From assembly GCA_031213475.1 (NCBI GenBank), contig JARUPZ010000011.1, positions 6,943,622-7,007,621 on the forward strand: a DNA stretch of 64,000 bases, in the 5' to 3' direction. Origin of the DNA: Nereocystis luetkeana. Its lineage: Eukaryota; Sar; Phaeophyceae; Laminariales; Laminariaceae. The first letter of the stretch is position 1, and the number at the start of each line of letters is the position of its first letter. Shown here in pieces: positions 29,623-40,820 of this stretch. The notes beneath the pieces were generated by a model. It ran no database searches and was not told the origin of the DNA. It worked only from the letters and a program-made list of their open reading frames with translations. The translations under genes and the position numbers were made by a program.

Positions 29623-32600
29623 GTGCGTTGATCCTGTTCAGCCCAACAGCGCATCCTTCGTTGCTGGACTGTAGTTAGAGGGTTTGTTCAAGGCAGCACA
29701 AGGCATGTTGTTGAGTTCCAAAAGTTTGGTGTAAGGTGACGTTTAAATTCGCTCGTCGTGTAGGCCCTAGGCCCTGAAACCCGAAATGGCACATGACTCG
29801 CAGCTCTGTACGCTTACGTACAGGTTTTCTGTGAGTTGGCTGGAGTTCCGCCTACTACTGCTGTAAAGCGAGCTAACTGACTATAATCGACTACCAGGTA
29901 TTAATAGTTGGCCGGCTAGCGAATTGAGCAAGCCAATAACGCCCCCGCCCCCCCCCCCCGGGCGAGGGCCCCCCGCTGCAGCCTCCGGAGGATCCCACTG
30001 AAGGCGCTGCCGGAGGCCAAAATTCACGCTGTTTGGCTGCATGCATGACATTTTACTCACACAAATTTAAACCCCGGACAGCTCATGAGCTAGCCCATCT
30101 ATCGTGTGTATAGCTCAAGCTTGGAAAACATGTGCAGATGAGCTACCGTCTACGGCTCAAGCCGGGGGAAACATGCGTAGCTCGTGTGGCTCCTATAGCT
30201 CATCTCGGGGGCAGATGAGCTAGCTCATGTAGCTCCTATAGCTCAGCCTGGGCAAATGTGTGTAGATGAGATAGATCAAGCTTCGAAAACATGTGTAGCT
30301 CATGTAGCTCTTATAGCTCATCACGGGGGCAGAAGAGCTAGCCCATGTAGCTCGTGTAGCTCAGCCTAGGAAAATACGTATATATGAGCTATCCTCTGTA
30401 GCTCAAGCCTTCAAAACGTGTGCTGATGAGCTATTGGCTATAGCTCACCCTCGGAAAACGTAATCATAGCTCATGGACGCAGCTCATTGTAGCTCTTTCT
30501 CGGCAACACATGCGTGATCATAAGTAGCTGAAAAAGCCCACCCTCCGGGACAAGTGCGAATGTATGGGTCCGACCCGCGGGTCACCAGAAAATAACTCTC
30601 GGGTTATGTTTGCCCGACCCGCCAGTGACCCGTTTCTCGCGGGTCACGACCTGACCCGACCCGTGAGTTTTGAAAATCCCTTGATCTGTCTCAACCGGAC
30701 CCGTGAGATTCGAAAAGCTCTTGACCCGACCTGACCCGACCCGCAAGATTTGAAAACATCTTGACCCGACCCGGTCAAACGGTTTTCAAATCTCACGGGT
30801 CGGATCAGGACTGGCCAAGAGTTTTTCGAATCTCACGGGTCGGGTCGAGTCAGGAGTTTTTCAGATCTCACTGGTCGGTCAGATCAGGAAGTGTTCAAAA
30901 TCTCACGGGTCGGGTCGGGTCGGGTCAAAGGATTTTCAAATCTCGCGGGTCGGGTCAGGTCGGATCAAGAGTTTCTCGAACCTCACGAGTAGGGTCGGGT
31001 CGGGTCGGGTCGGGTGAAGAGGTGATGAAAAGCTCACAGGTCGGGTCAGGTCATGACCCGCGAGAAACTGGTCACTCACGGCTCTTCAAAAGCATCTCGC
31101 TTTCTGCCCAAATTCTTCTCTCGTACCAACGCTGAATATTACTGCTTTGGGATGATATTAATTAAAATAGACACCGCCTAATGTGTACCAAATATTAGCA
31201 TGCCCGCATCCGTCCATACCCACCACAGCCAGCCCATGTATCACTGTGGGGTACAAAACTGAACATACAGTCGCTTTTGAAGCGGGAGCCCACGTAACGG
31301 ATTTGCGGGCCGAAACGCATGCCAAAGAAATGGTCTCACGGGTTGGGGTGACCCGGCGCGCGACAGGACCGTATCTCACGGGTCAATTGGAATGTGGCGG
31401 GTAGGATCGGGTCGGGTCAGGAGGTGTTCAAAATATCACGAATCAGGATGTTTTCAAGTCTAACGGGTCGGGTTGGGTCGGGTCAGGAGGCTTCCAAAAT
31501 CTCGAGGGTGACCCGACCCGACCCAAACCAAACCCAAACCAAACCCAAACCAAACCCGTGAGGTTTGGCCTGACCCACGAACAGCCCTGCATTTTTTTTC
31601 ACTAAAAACAACGTGGATAAAGTATGGGTATATCTCAAATTTCGATCGAGTAGCTCTTGTAGTAAAACGCCGTACAGAAAATCCCTGGGAATTTGGGAGA
31701 GGAGTCCGTATCAAGGCACGGACACGCGTTGGGACACAACGCCGGCCACAGGGTCACGGGAACACGGGAAACGGCTCCTGCCTTGTACACTCGAGCAACT
31801 CCACGGACGACACCTCTAGGTATCTTGACGGGCGCCTGCTACATCTGGCAAGGCTGGCGAGCAATGCTGTGACCCCACTTCTGCAAGGAGTGCACAAGCG
31901 GATGAATAAGCGGATGAATAAAAACGATTACTTGCTACTCATACTACTTACAAGCGAGATACTCGTACCAACGGACTCAGAGGCACAAAAAGTCGCCAGC
32001 AGGGCGGTCAGCGTAGTAAAGCCCCGTCTAACGGCAGGCCTTCACGGACGCGAGAGAGCTATCAGGGCTATGAAAAGTGGCGTATTCTCGACTTCCAAGT
32101 TTGAGTTAGCCCCGGCATGCAAAACTACCATCCCCAAGACTCGTCTTGCTGCCACGGTAAAATGACAAAATGGGTCGAGGCTCTAGTACGGGGCAGTAGG
32201 AGCACAAACGACATGTGGGCGCCTCGACATAAACCGCGCAAACACACGGTCAAAAACCCTCCCAGTCATTACTTATATTTTCATTGCCTTGCGAGTTAAC
32301 CCTGTATCTGGAATGAGATACGTCATAAGATGGCAACACATGCTCAACGAATACGAACTGAGGACAGGCAGAAGTGGGCCACCCTCCCACACATGCTATC
32401 CTTGAAAACATGGAATGTGGGAAGAGGGGGAGTTCGCCGCGCATCATGCTCCACTTTGTCAGCAAACACTAGCTCAGAAGAGGCAAAAGAAGACCACCCT
32501 CCCACAGACAAATTCTTGCAAACACGGGATGTGTGAAACACCCGAATCGGGGGATTCACCATGTTACATACTGCCGTCGCGCCCGTCCGCGCCTTTACAC

Positions 32601-35600
32601 TCCACTCGGCAAACAGTCGCCCAGGACTGCCAAAAGAGACCAAACCTCTCACAATCACGTGGGATAAGTAAAGCCCTCTGAGTGCATCGCCGGGGCTGCC
32701 ACAGTGCCGGGAATGGTACAAAAAAGGATGGCTCCCCGCCTCGGGTGGGGGTGACCATCGGATGTTGATGTGCGGGGGCAGGTCGCCTATGGGCTGGCGG
32801 CGTGTTCCCCACGTCGATCATCCCGAATCCTCTAGATGGGAGTAGGTGGTACGCTTCTCCTGGTCTGACGTGGAGTGGAACAAGCGTTTTTGGAAGGTTA
32901 CGTGCGGGTGACAACGAGCGATGCCGGAGTTGATATTGATAGTTTATACTGTAAACATGATCAGGGCGCCCATCCCCCCAGATCGCGTCGATGGCAGCCA
33001 CCGACACAGCGCGTTTTTTACGACCATAAGGAAGCCACAGAACCAAGGGGAAGGGCTGCAGACTGCAGCTACGTGTGAAGATAAAAGCGGGAAACACATG
33101 TTGATAAGGGTTTCTGTGTACCATAACGCGGAAGGAGCATGGAGACCAAAATCAGAGAAGCAAGGCAGGCAGGCGCCAAGAGAGCCTACTATTGTATATG
33201 ATAACTACTGCTGTAGCCCCATGGGACCTGGAATTATCATTCACGTCTGGAAAAACGGCGCAGGCACTCGCTGCGAGTGGTTTGGTTTGGTTTGCTGAAC
33301 CCCACACAGGACATCGATGGGCAACACAGTAAATATCACAGACAGGTTTATGACAGTTACAAAAAAACGTCTACGGGTTTTATCCTGGCCACTGCCAAAA
33401 AATAGTTAAGCGCAAGATAGCCATGTTATACTCCTGCAACTGATGCCGGACAACGTACGATCACGGAAGCAAGTCCACCCACCACCTACGCAGAACTCTT
33501 ATACATTTTCCTCGTCGTTGGGTTCGTACGTCGTGGCGCTTACCGAGGCTCGTGGTTAGCTTCCGGCAACTGAGCAACAGAAGCAAAGGGGACGAGTAAT
33601 TGCAGGCACAAGCTTGACCCAGCACCTCCACCATGATACAGGCAGCCATCGGCCGAAGAAGTGCAGTATCTATCGGAGAAAGTTGTCTCGAGCGAAAACA
33701 GTGTTTCTTACTTTCAATAAAGCCGTGTCTGAAAGAGCGAGACTTCTATCCAAACAACGGAATACTGTTTGTGACCCTTGGCTTACACTTCACGACGCAA
33801 CCCCCGAACTTACGGGGTTTTTTTCAAAATGCATCACAGCGGTGCAACACCGCATCAACATGACACATCAACAGCGCTGCGAACTGTTTTTTTCAAAACC
33901 AGTCAAGAAAGCACAGCCTGCGCAAAACCCGCTGCCGCTGTTGTTGAGCGATAACGCCTGTTCCGAAACGGGCGATTTGCGTGCGTGTAGACGCGTTCAC
34001 TTCGATTCCAGGATTAGGCTAGAGCAGAACAGATTGGCGCCTGGTTAATATACGGCCTTACGTTTTGACTCCAATCTTGTTGCAGGAGAACTCAAATATT
34101 GGCCATATAACACGTGGTCCATCATACCCAGCCCGTGTTGGGTCTACCACTCACCTCTCGGAGCTGGCGGTATCTCTTTGATCCGCTGGAAACTAGCAGT
34201 GTTTGCGTTCACGATGGTCGAGCATAGAGAAGGACGAGGCGCGATTCTTAAGCTCGCTCACGAAGTCCTCCTTTTTGTTTTGCCTCTGCCTGCGTGGCAA
34301 GCACAGCAGCCTGGTGTGTGTTTCGAAATGCTCTTTCAAGCCAGCAAAGGCAGCCTTGGAAGAGCATTTCGACACGCACCAGGCTGCTGTGCGTGCCATG
34401 CAGGCAGAGGCAAAACAAAACTTGGAGGAGCTCATGAGCGGACTTATGAATCGCGCTTCATCCTTCATACATGAACGGACTGGCCGGGCTGGCAGCGCCG
34501 AAAGAGCAAGAAGAAGCCGGCGAGGCAGCCTTGAAAGAACACTTCGACACGCACCAGGCTGCTGTGCTTGCCATGCAGGCAGAGGCAAAAACATGACGTG
34601 AAGGAGTTCATGAGCGGACTTGTGAATCGCGCATTCATCCTTCATACATGAACATTCTGTCGTGGGTGCAAACACTGCTATTAATAGTTTCCAGTAGATC
34701 AAGGATAACTTATATGCCGCCAAGTGGAAGGGTAAGTCGTAAACCCAACACGGGCTGGGCATGATGGGCCATGCATGCATGATGGGCCATGCTACATATT
34801 GCCATTGTTGAGTTCTCCTGTAATGAGGTAGGGGTCAAAACATGTGACTGGGGCAGTCTGTGCCTTAAGAGCACCCTGCAGTGCGGCCTTGTCCGCCCCA
34901 CCCTGTGCCGTCATTGCTTGAGTCAGGCGAGGTCGTCGTCGGACGCCGGGTTCGTGGAGGAGGTGACCTTTGCCGAGATGAGATCGGCGAGGGCACCATC
35001 CGTGGCTTGAAATACAGTAGGTGAGGGCGACAAACCACAACAAAGGCAATCGGCAACTACTAATACTGCCCGTAGGTTAACCCCGAGAGTGCGGTTGTAT
35101 TACGGTGTGTGTTTCTGCGCAGACTGCAACACAACAGCCTTGCGCTACATACGATGTGACAGAAGAACGATTGGGACAGAGTAAAAAAGGCCACCATAAA
35201 TGAGAATGGCCCAAACTAACGATACTATGTGAGAAAAATGGGCATATGTTTCATAGTGCATATACACGTCTTTTATCAACACACTCGTCGTGTTTGGCCT
35301 AAAACTACGGTAGATGCTCACCTGGGCTCTCTTCCCGTCCTTGTCTTTTACGCCCTCCTGCGCGTCGACCATCTTTTTGGCTGTAGTCGTCAGGTCGGAG
35401 GCGGCCTCCTCGATTGCATGTCGCCGAACAGCATCGAATGACAGTAGGAAGACACGGGTAAATCCCCCTCACTATTTTATATGGTGTTTTACTACAGAGC
35501 TACTCGGTCGACATTTGTGATCTATTACACCCATACTTTATCCAAGTTGTTTGCGGTGAATTTTTGCCCCACACAGGACCATTTTTCGAATGGCAAGGTC

Positions 35601-38600
35601 TTACTGCTGGAAGCCTACTTGGTAGGTAGCCGGTCGCGCGTAAGAAGGCCCCACGATACAGCAGAACATGCGCCGCAATAGCATATACGAAGGCATCCTT
35701 TACAGGGTCTACATCCTTGACAGCACTATTTTTTTTTTTGCTTTTTTTTCGTCCTTCGGCGGATTGGTGAACACAATAGTTAAGTTCACCAACTTCCACG
35801 TTCAGAATGCGTGTCGTGTGTCAATTGAACCCGTCGCTCCCATTGCAGCAGCAGAAACCGACAGCTGCTGCTGCTGCTCCTGCTGCTGCTGCTGCTGCTG
35901 CCACGGGCTGTTTCTATGGCAGCTCCACGTAGTAAGTGGCAGGGTTCCTTCCTTCCTTCCAAGTTTTCAATGTTTTATGACGTGAGACTTTGGACCTAGA
36001 GGCACCCCTCTATTCAGGTACTGATTTTATTCGTAGATGGACCCGGTGAACAAACAGACTGGCTCATGCAGTTTTGTAGAGCTTACCGCTTATCCGATAC
36101 GTGGTCTGACCGGCTTAGGGTCGGGGTGAGGGGTGCTCTGATTGGCATGAGCCGACGAACATATCTGTATGATATCAGGTATGTTGCTGGTAAAAGTACC
36201 AGGTGATTACCGGCACACGTACCAGGTGGATACCAGTATTCGGTACACCGGTAGCGTATGTTGGATGCCTTGAGAAATACTCTCAGATACCTGGTACTGC
36301 CGTACCACACCGTACCTTGTACCTGGGGTGGTTTTTTGTAGCGCGTTCGGGATGATAGTGCTCTACGTGGTCTACAGGAGGAGCTACTTTTGTGCTCTCG
36401 CATTAAATCGTAGTCTCGAGCTGATGCACGAAATCAGTACACCCGACGGTACAACACAAATGACCTCATGGGTTGTGAGCAGTCATGTCGAAGCCCTCAC
36501 TAACGATCTGCGACATCCAGTTATGGTGATGCGTGAGCAGTCATGTCGAAGCCCTTACTAACGACCCGCGACATCCAGTTATGGTGATGTGATGCTACAG
36601 CATGTGCATTATATATTATATTATATGGCCGGACCCGAGAGTTCCAGGCGGCAATCCAGCTACTTTGTGCAGCCACGACGTGGGCAACACACGTGGCATC
36701 AGCTGCCATTCGGCTTCGACCGAAAACCGCACGGAGGAGCACAATCGGAGTAATACGAACACCCCCGTGCGTCGAACCTGACTCTTGTGTGCGCCCTTTC
36801 CCATGTTTTGGTCAAGTCCGCTTTCGCCGCATGTGCAGCCGCGAGAGCGGCAAGGCCGGGCTAAGGGCTGTTGCAAACATCATGATACAGTACCGGGGCG
36901 AAAATGGCCTAAATGAAGGTCTCGCACTTGCGTAGTTTTCCGCTACTGCCATCATACTTGTACGCAATATACATTATATAATACCAGGTATATATATACA
37001 TAATGTGGGTGTGCAGGGAACCCTCGTATTACATACACTCCATTGAGACGCCGGCCAAGCGTCCTGAACCTTCTCGATTTTCGGTGCGACCATTTCCCTG
37101 CGCCGGCGTGGGACGGCTGAAGGCCGTGTTTGCTGAAGTAGCCCCTTGGGTGCATTGACTTTTTCGATAAAGCTTGGATGGAGTGTGCACGGATTATTTA
37201 CCTGGTACACCGGTGGGTTGCGCGAGGAGTTATACGCCCCTGCCGGTCTTTTTGATCGAACGCCCGTTCGCACTCTCACGCTTTGTGCCACTGTAGGTCG
37301 CCGAGGGATGTGCATGTACGACGAGGTGGGGCCGCAGTTCGCGTACAAGCTGGTACAGGAAGGATACACGTACGTTGACGGTGAGAGAGAAAACAAGGAA
37401 CGGAAAAACATGAAAACGTGTTGGTATACCCCTTTTACGGGTTGGCGTCTACCGACGTGGGGCGGAGGGATTGGTATCTACCTACTTGGGGGTGGGGTCG
37501 GCTCCGCCGGTTGATCTCCGTGCCGAAACGAGCCCCGATGGGTGCACTGGTGTGCTCGAAGTATCTTGGCGCGTATCGCTTTTCTGTGCTTCGGGAGATG
37601 GCGGCACGTCCAGCGGTTTCATTCGCTCGACAAATCTGCACCAACATGCTGCGGGTGGCTTCTACGGCCGCCAGAAATGCTGCGGGTGTTTTACTTGATG
37701 TCTACGAGAAGACGCTGGGCCATCTTGAGCGCTCCTGGGCGAGAGTCCTTGCCTGCAGCATAGCGTGGCGTTGGTCGTGGGGTATCCCGAAATTTTGCTG
37801 CTTTTTTGTTGTTGTGATCACGTCGTGAAACTACCGGTATCCGCAATTTGTAGCACGAGCGTAACAGCGAGAGCCGTTCGAGAGCGGGGTACCCGTAGAC
37901 TTTGGGTTTCGCTGTTTAGAGCAGAGTTTTTAGAACGGGACTGGATCATGTGTGTGGCCTGCCTCCCCGGGTTGAGCAGCTCGCCCTGCTGTGTGTTCAA
38001 TGCTTATTGTCTCCCTTAGTGCTCATGGTTTGTTGACCATCGGGCGATGTGCCGCAGTAGCGCACATCACAACGAAAATGACGCACAAGAAACGAAAAAC
38101 AAAGACGGCGAGCGTATTTCACCACAAAACCGTGAATCTACGACAACCGAAAAACCTGATAACCTCCCTCGCACTCCTTTTACGTCTTGCTTCGTTTATG
38201 TATCACGTGCGGGGGGTGCAGTCCGTGCCGAGCACGAGTTCGAGCACGGCCGCCCGGCCGGAGCCTTGAACATCCCTGCGTTTTTTTCGACGGGTCAAGG
38301 CATGCAAGTCAATACAGAGTTCGTGAGCCAGGCGAGTCCTCCAGTCTAAAATATGCAATTACGGGTGCCCTTCGCCGCCCGTGCCCGTTACGCAGCGTTC
38401 TTGTGTTCTATCCATAGACCACGCGTGTGACGGGGGGGTCAACACGGGGCCGGGGTGTATGCCTTTTCTGCATTTCCTAGAGGCGAGTGTCGCGCTTGTA
38501 GTTTTCGCCGACACGCAGGAGATGTATTCTTGGGTTGCGTCCGGTTAGTGTCGCGCGAGAGTGGGATCTAACTTTCGTCCGGCCTTGACGCCCCGTTTGC

Positions 38601-39823
38601 CTCCTCGGCTTCCGTTTAGGTTTTCGTGATATGCACTAACCACTTTCGCGTCGATATTCGCTGTTCTTAGCTACGGGTCGTAGTGCTGCTGCTGCTGCTG
38701 CTGCTGCTGCTCTCTTTTCGGGACGCCGGTTCCGTTTTGTTTAATCAGCATCCATGAATGTATCACTTCGGCTGTGATATCGCCATTTTTTTTCGTCTGT
38801 CACAATTGTTTTCCATGTTTTCCGCCGCACTCGACACCATCCCGTCGTTGGGTTACGGTTAACGAGGACCCAACCCTACGGCGTGGTTGTGACTCTTTTA
38901 TTTGGATCGTCTTGTCGAGCGGCTATATCGTCGACGAGGGTCGCTCATCGCGCCGCTTGCACGCTTTCCCCCTCGTAAACGAAAGTGCTTGTCCGGCCGC
39001 TCCGTGGCGTTACTACCTCCCACCAGATAGCCGAGAAGTTTCCGGATAAGGCGACCAAGCTCGTCTTGGGTTGCCACATGGGGAGCAGATCCGCGCAGGT
39101 TGGTGCGCGTGGGGCCGGCCTGGTGTACGTTTTTATCTTCGACGATGCAATTTGAGTCGTCTTCGTCGGAAGGCCGCGGGGTTCTTCAGCTCAGCATGTT
39201 TTGGAAAGGCTAGACCGCGCGCAACTTATCGTACGTTCGGTATGCACCACATTCCAGCGCACGAAAGAACGCTGTGGGCGCATGTAGGCTGTTGTGGGGA
39301 CTTGACTATAATGCCTGCTGCAACGTATATTGCTGGGGTTTTTTTGCTGCCGGTTGGGCGCTTTTAGGAGAACACCACTGATGCTTGGGTATTTTTAGTG
39401 TTTCTGTTTTTTGGTAGAATATTCTGTGTTCCGCGGGGAGACAGAACGTTGAGTGAGATCTACCAAGGATGCCAATTAATCGTTTTATTTCGCCACAAAA
39501 TGTGTACGTAACTCTCTAGCACGAAGAAGCAGGGCGGATAACTGTGTGGGCTGGTGCCGTTGAACAGAAAATAACGTTTTTCATATGGAGACAGCACACT
39601 TTACGAATGATAAGTTTCCTTCTTCGGTAGACGACCCCAAGTCTTTTTTCTTGTCTCTTGCCTCTGCGATATTCGATCCAAAAAACGTATTCTCTTGTCG
39701 GTCTTTGCAACACCTCTCCAGGCGGCGGGGTGGCTGGAGGATGCTGGATACCAGGTGCTCGTCAACGTGGAAGGCGGTTTCAGCGCCTGGGCCCGAGACG
39801 ACAGCCTTCCTGTAGAAGTGTAA
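29460..39823 (+). CDS. plastid-targeted rhodanese-domain protein
   Basis: Five exons (29460-29622, 37297-37380, 38222-38331, 39027-39098, 39722-39823) sum to 531 bp, exactly 177 codons with TAA. Residues 1-17 are a signal peptide (MKLLVLVALLVVGCCCG), followed by FVALP, resembling the Phe-containing cleavage site of algae with complex plastids. A Ser/Arg-rich transit region follows. The mature part is one rhodanese domain: VGPQFAYKLVQEGYTYVDV, RAEHEFEHGRPAGALNIPAF, the active-site loop CHMGSRSAQ with catalytic Cys, and YQVLVNVEGGFSAWARDD. Rhodanese folds move sulfur from a Cys persulfide or bind partner proteins; the in vivo role is unknown. The 7.7-kb first intron is unusually long, so assignment of exon 1 rests on phase match plus targeting logic. 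Confidence 0.75.
30060..30530. repeat. AGCTC-rich minisatellite
   Basis: Degenerate units around AGATGAGCTAGCTCATGTAG, CTCCTATAGCTCA and TTGGAAAACATGTG repeat over about 470 bp. AGCTC is partly palindromic, so the array reads similarly on both strands. Confidence 0.8.
30545..31570. repeat. GGGTC satellite with strand switch
   Basis: Units of about 35-55 bp built from CACGGGTCGGGTC plus TTTTCAAATCT. From 30560 to about 30772 they read CCCGACCCGTGAG; after about 30776 they read as the inverse (TTTTCAAATCTCACGGGTCG). The array is thus an imperfect palindrome centred near 30774. A unique segment at 31090-31330 interrupts it, and it ends in AAACCAAACCC units (31522-31558). Confidence 0.85.
31580..34200. 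other. no gene recognised
   Basis: Contains three roughly 110-bp diverged direct repeats (about 32335-32665, marked by CACCCTCCCACA and the downstream Thr/Gln-rich frames). A plus-strand open frame at 33614-34048 shows no family signature. Confidence 0.35.
34227..34465. repeat. imperfect inverted repeat of about 240 bp (hairpin)
   Basis: Arms of about 110 bp around a spacer of roughly 10-20 bp. GTTTTGCCTCTGCCTGCGTG near 34278 pairs with GCCATGCAGGCAGAGGCAAA near 34396, and GGCGCGATTCTTAAG near 34239 pairs with TTATGAATCGCGC near 34443. The right arm reads on plus as ALEEHFDTHQAAVRAMQAEA, KQNLEELMSGLMNRASSF, a coiled-coil-like peptide; the left arm encodes a related peptide on the minus strand with a frame break. 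Confidence 0.85.
34525..34655 (+). repeat. third, direct copy of the hairpin-arm unit
   Basis: Repeats the right arm: GAGGCAGCCTTGAAAGAACA, CTTCGACACGCACCAGGCTG, CATGCAGGCAGAGGCAAA. Protein AALKEHFDTHQAAVLAMQAE, then a frame break at AAAACATGACG. Two direct copies plus one inverted copy imply local rearrangement of an exon. Confidence 0.8.
35322..35435 (-). CDS. candidate exon of an unidentified coiled-coil protein
   Basis: Reads FDAVRRHAIEEAASDLTTTA, KKMVDAQEGVKDKDGKRAQ with a good donor (GCCCAG-GTGAGC) at 35322/35321. A related-looking fragment (DGALADLISAKVTSSTNPAS) lies downstream at about 35012-34955 but does not join in phase. It lies inside the rhodanese intron on the opposite strand. 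It could be a nested gene or a decayed fragment. Confidence 0.35.
35735..35910 (+). repeat. repeat family C, copy with CTG tail
   Basis: T-rich start, CCTTCGGCGGATTGGTGAAC, CACCAACTTCCACGTTC, GTGTCAATTGAACCCGTC, then a (CTG)n block at 35862-35903. Matches 52172-52330. Confidence 0.75.
36475..36590 (+). repeat. 58-bp tandem duplication
   Basis: GTGAGCAGTCATGTCGAAGC through TTATGGTGATG occurs twice back to back with about three differences. Confidence 0.95.
37297..37380 (+). CDS. rhodanese gene exon 2
   Basis: Acceptor TGTGCCACTGTAG; donor GACG-GTGAGA. Encodes RRGMCMYDEVGPQFAYKLVQ, EGYTYVD. Enters in phase 1, matching exon 1. Confidence 0.8.
38222..38331 (+). CDS. rhodanese gene exon 3
   Basis: Acceptor GGGGGGTGCAG. 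G-TC completes Val of YTYVDV. Encodes RAEHEFEHGRPAGALNIPAF, FSTGQGMQVNTEFVSQ. The donor is CAG-GCGAGT: a GC-AG intron, as no GT is available in phase. Confidence 0.85.
38688..38712 (+). repeat. (CTG)n microsatellite
   Basis: Eight CTG units inside the intron between rhodanese exons 3 and 4. Confidence 0.95.
39027..39098 (+). CDS. rhodanese gene exon 4 (active-site loop)
   Basis: Acceptor CTACCTCCCACCAG; donor GCGCAG-GTTGGT. 24 codons, IAEKFPDKATKLVLGCHMGS, RSAQ, with the C-x-x-G-x-R-S loop. Confidence 0.9.
39722..39823 (+). CDS. rhodanese gene exon 5 and stop
   Basis: Acceptor ACACCTCTCCAG. Encodes AAGWLEDAGYQVLVNVEGGF, SAWARDDSLPVEV, then TAA. Confidence 0.9.
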   Translation, partial: AAGWLEDAGYQVLVNVEGGFSAWARDDSLPVEV

Positions 39824-40552
39824 CGGCCACCGGCGGAGGAATCGCCAACACTGACCAGACGTGCACCCTTCACACCATGTTGTTGGATGCGTCACGAATG
39901 ATTGTCCTTTGCTCGCAACATGCCGGGCCGGGCTGAAGTTTAACTTGACTAATATGTCAAGATACAATAGTTATCGAATTGCGGTAGTACTCGATGCGAC
40001 GGGGGTCGAGATCGAAAGGCGGAGGAGAAAATTCCAGGGGACCTCTTCTAGTGGAAAATGCCTTCCACGTTTTGTTGTTTTCGTGTCGTGGTGAAGGGGG
40101 CGCTACAAGAGAGACGCCTACCACCGGTAGGTGACTAAAGATCCAGAGGTGGTGTGCTTTGGGCGATATGTGGTGCCCAGGGTAAAGCCGCTAGGCCTGC
40201 TTGCTTGAGCCTCGCACGTAGCCGCCAATTGTGCCTGTTAATTATTTTACAAGAGTGCACTCGAGTTTTCGAGGAGGAAGGAATCGAAAAATGTGGAATA
40301 TGACGATTTTCGCAGTTGCCGTAGACGTGTTTGATAGCTCGCGACCCCTGGTCTGCTGGAAAGAGTAAAAGTCAGTCGCCGGCATTCGCCACAGGTTGTT
40401 ACAGTAGCCGGTGATTCTTGGTGTGGCGCATGGATGCAACCCGCACACTCTGTGTGATCCCTCGACACGCCATCACACACCTGTCTGCGCCTCTTCGAGA
40501 CGGTTAAATTGAACGCGCACTGCACCATCAGCGGAACGTCATGATACTGCTT

Positions 40553-40820
40553 TGCATGAGGTCGAAAGCCCGGTAAATACCTGGGTTCAGGCACTGGGAT
40601 CGTATTTTTGGTACTTGAAGGCGTATCTTGGGTGGAAAACCAGAGGTTTTCCAGAGAGGCACGAGCGTGGTCTCAGTCTCCGTCGTACACGAAAGGAATA
40701 AAACTGCTCTTCTTCTGTATCTGAGCAAACAGCCAACGTGAGTACCAACGAGTACCGGCTTAATAAGCAGACCTGTCCAGGGATAAAAAGTGTCCCTCAT
40801 GCTCCTGATCTTAACAGGAA
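40553..40820 (+). repeat. repeat family B, copy 1
   Basis: GAGGTCGAAAGCCCGGTAAA, GGTTCAGGCACTGGGATCGT, AGAGGCACGAGCGTGGTCTC, CGTCGTACACGAAAGGAATA. Colinear with 46228-46450; the CTGTCCAGGGA segment follows at once here. Confidence 0.8.

Larger units (their letters stand above)
29623..37296 (+). other. 7.7-kb first intron of the rhodanese gene
   Basis: Carries two satellites, a large hairpin, coding-like fragments, one copy of repeat C and many TACCTGGTA words. No plus-strand exon was found that would interrupt the phase-1 junction. Minus-strand open frames such as 32564-33124 show no recognisable motif. Confidence 0.5.

Noticed and set aside
32564..33124. 186-residue minus-strand frame in the rhodanese intron
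   Set aside because: No recognisable domain, no start context or splice support, and competing plus-strand frames. Left as unassigned.
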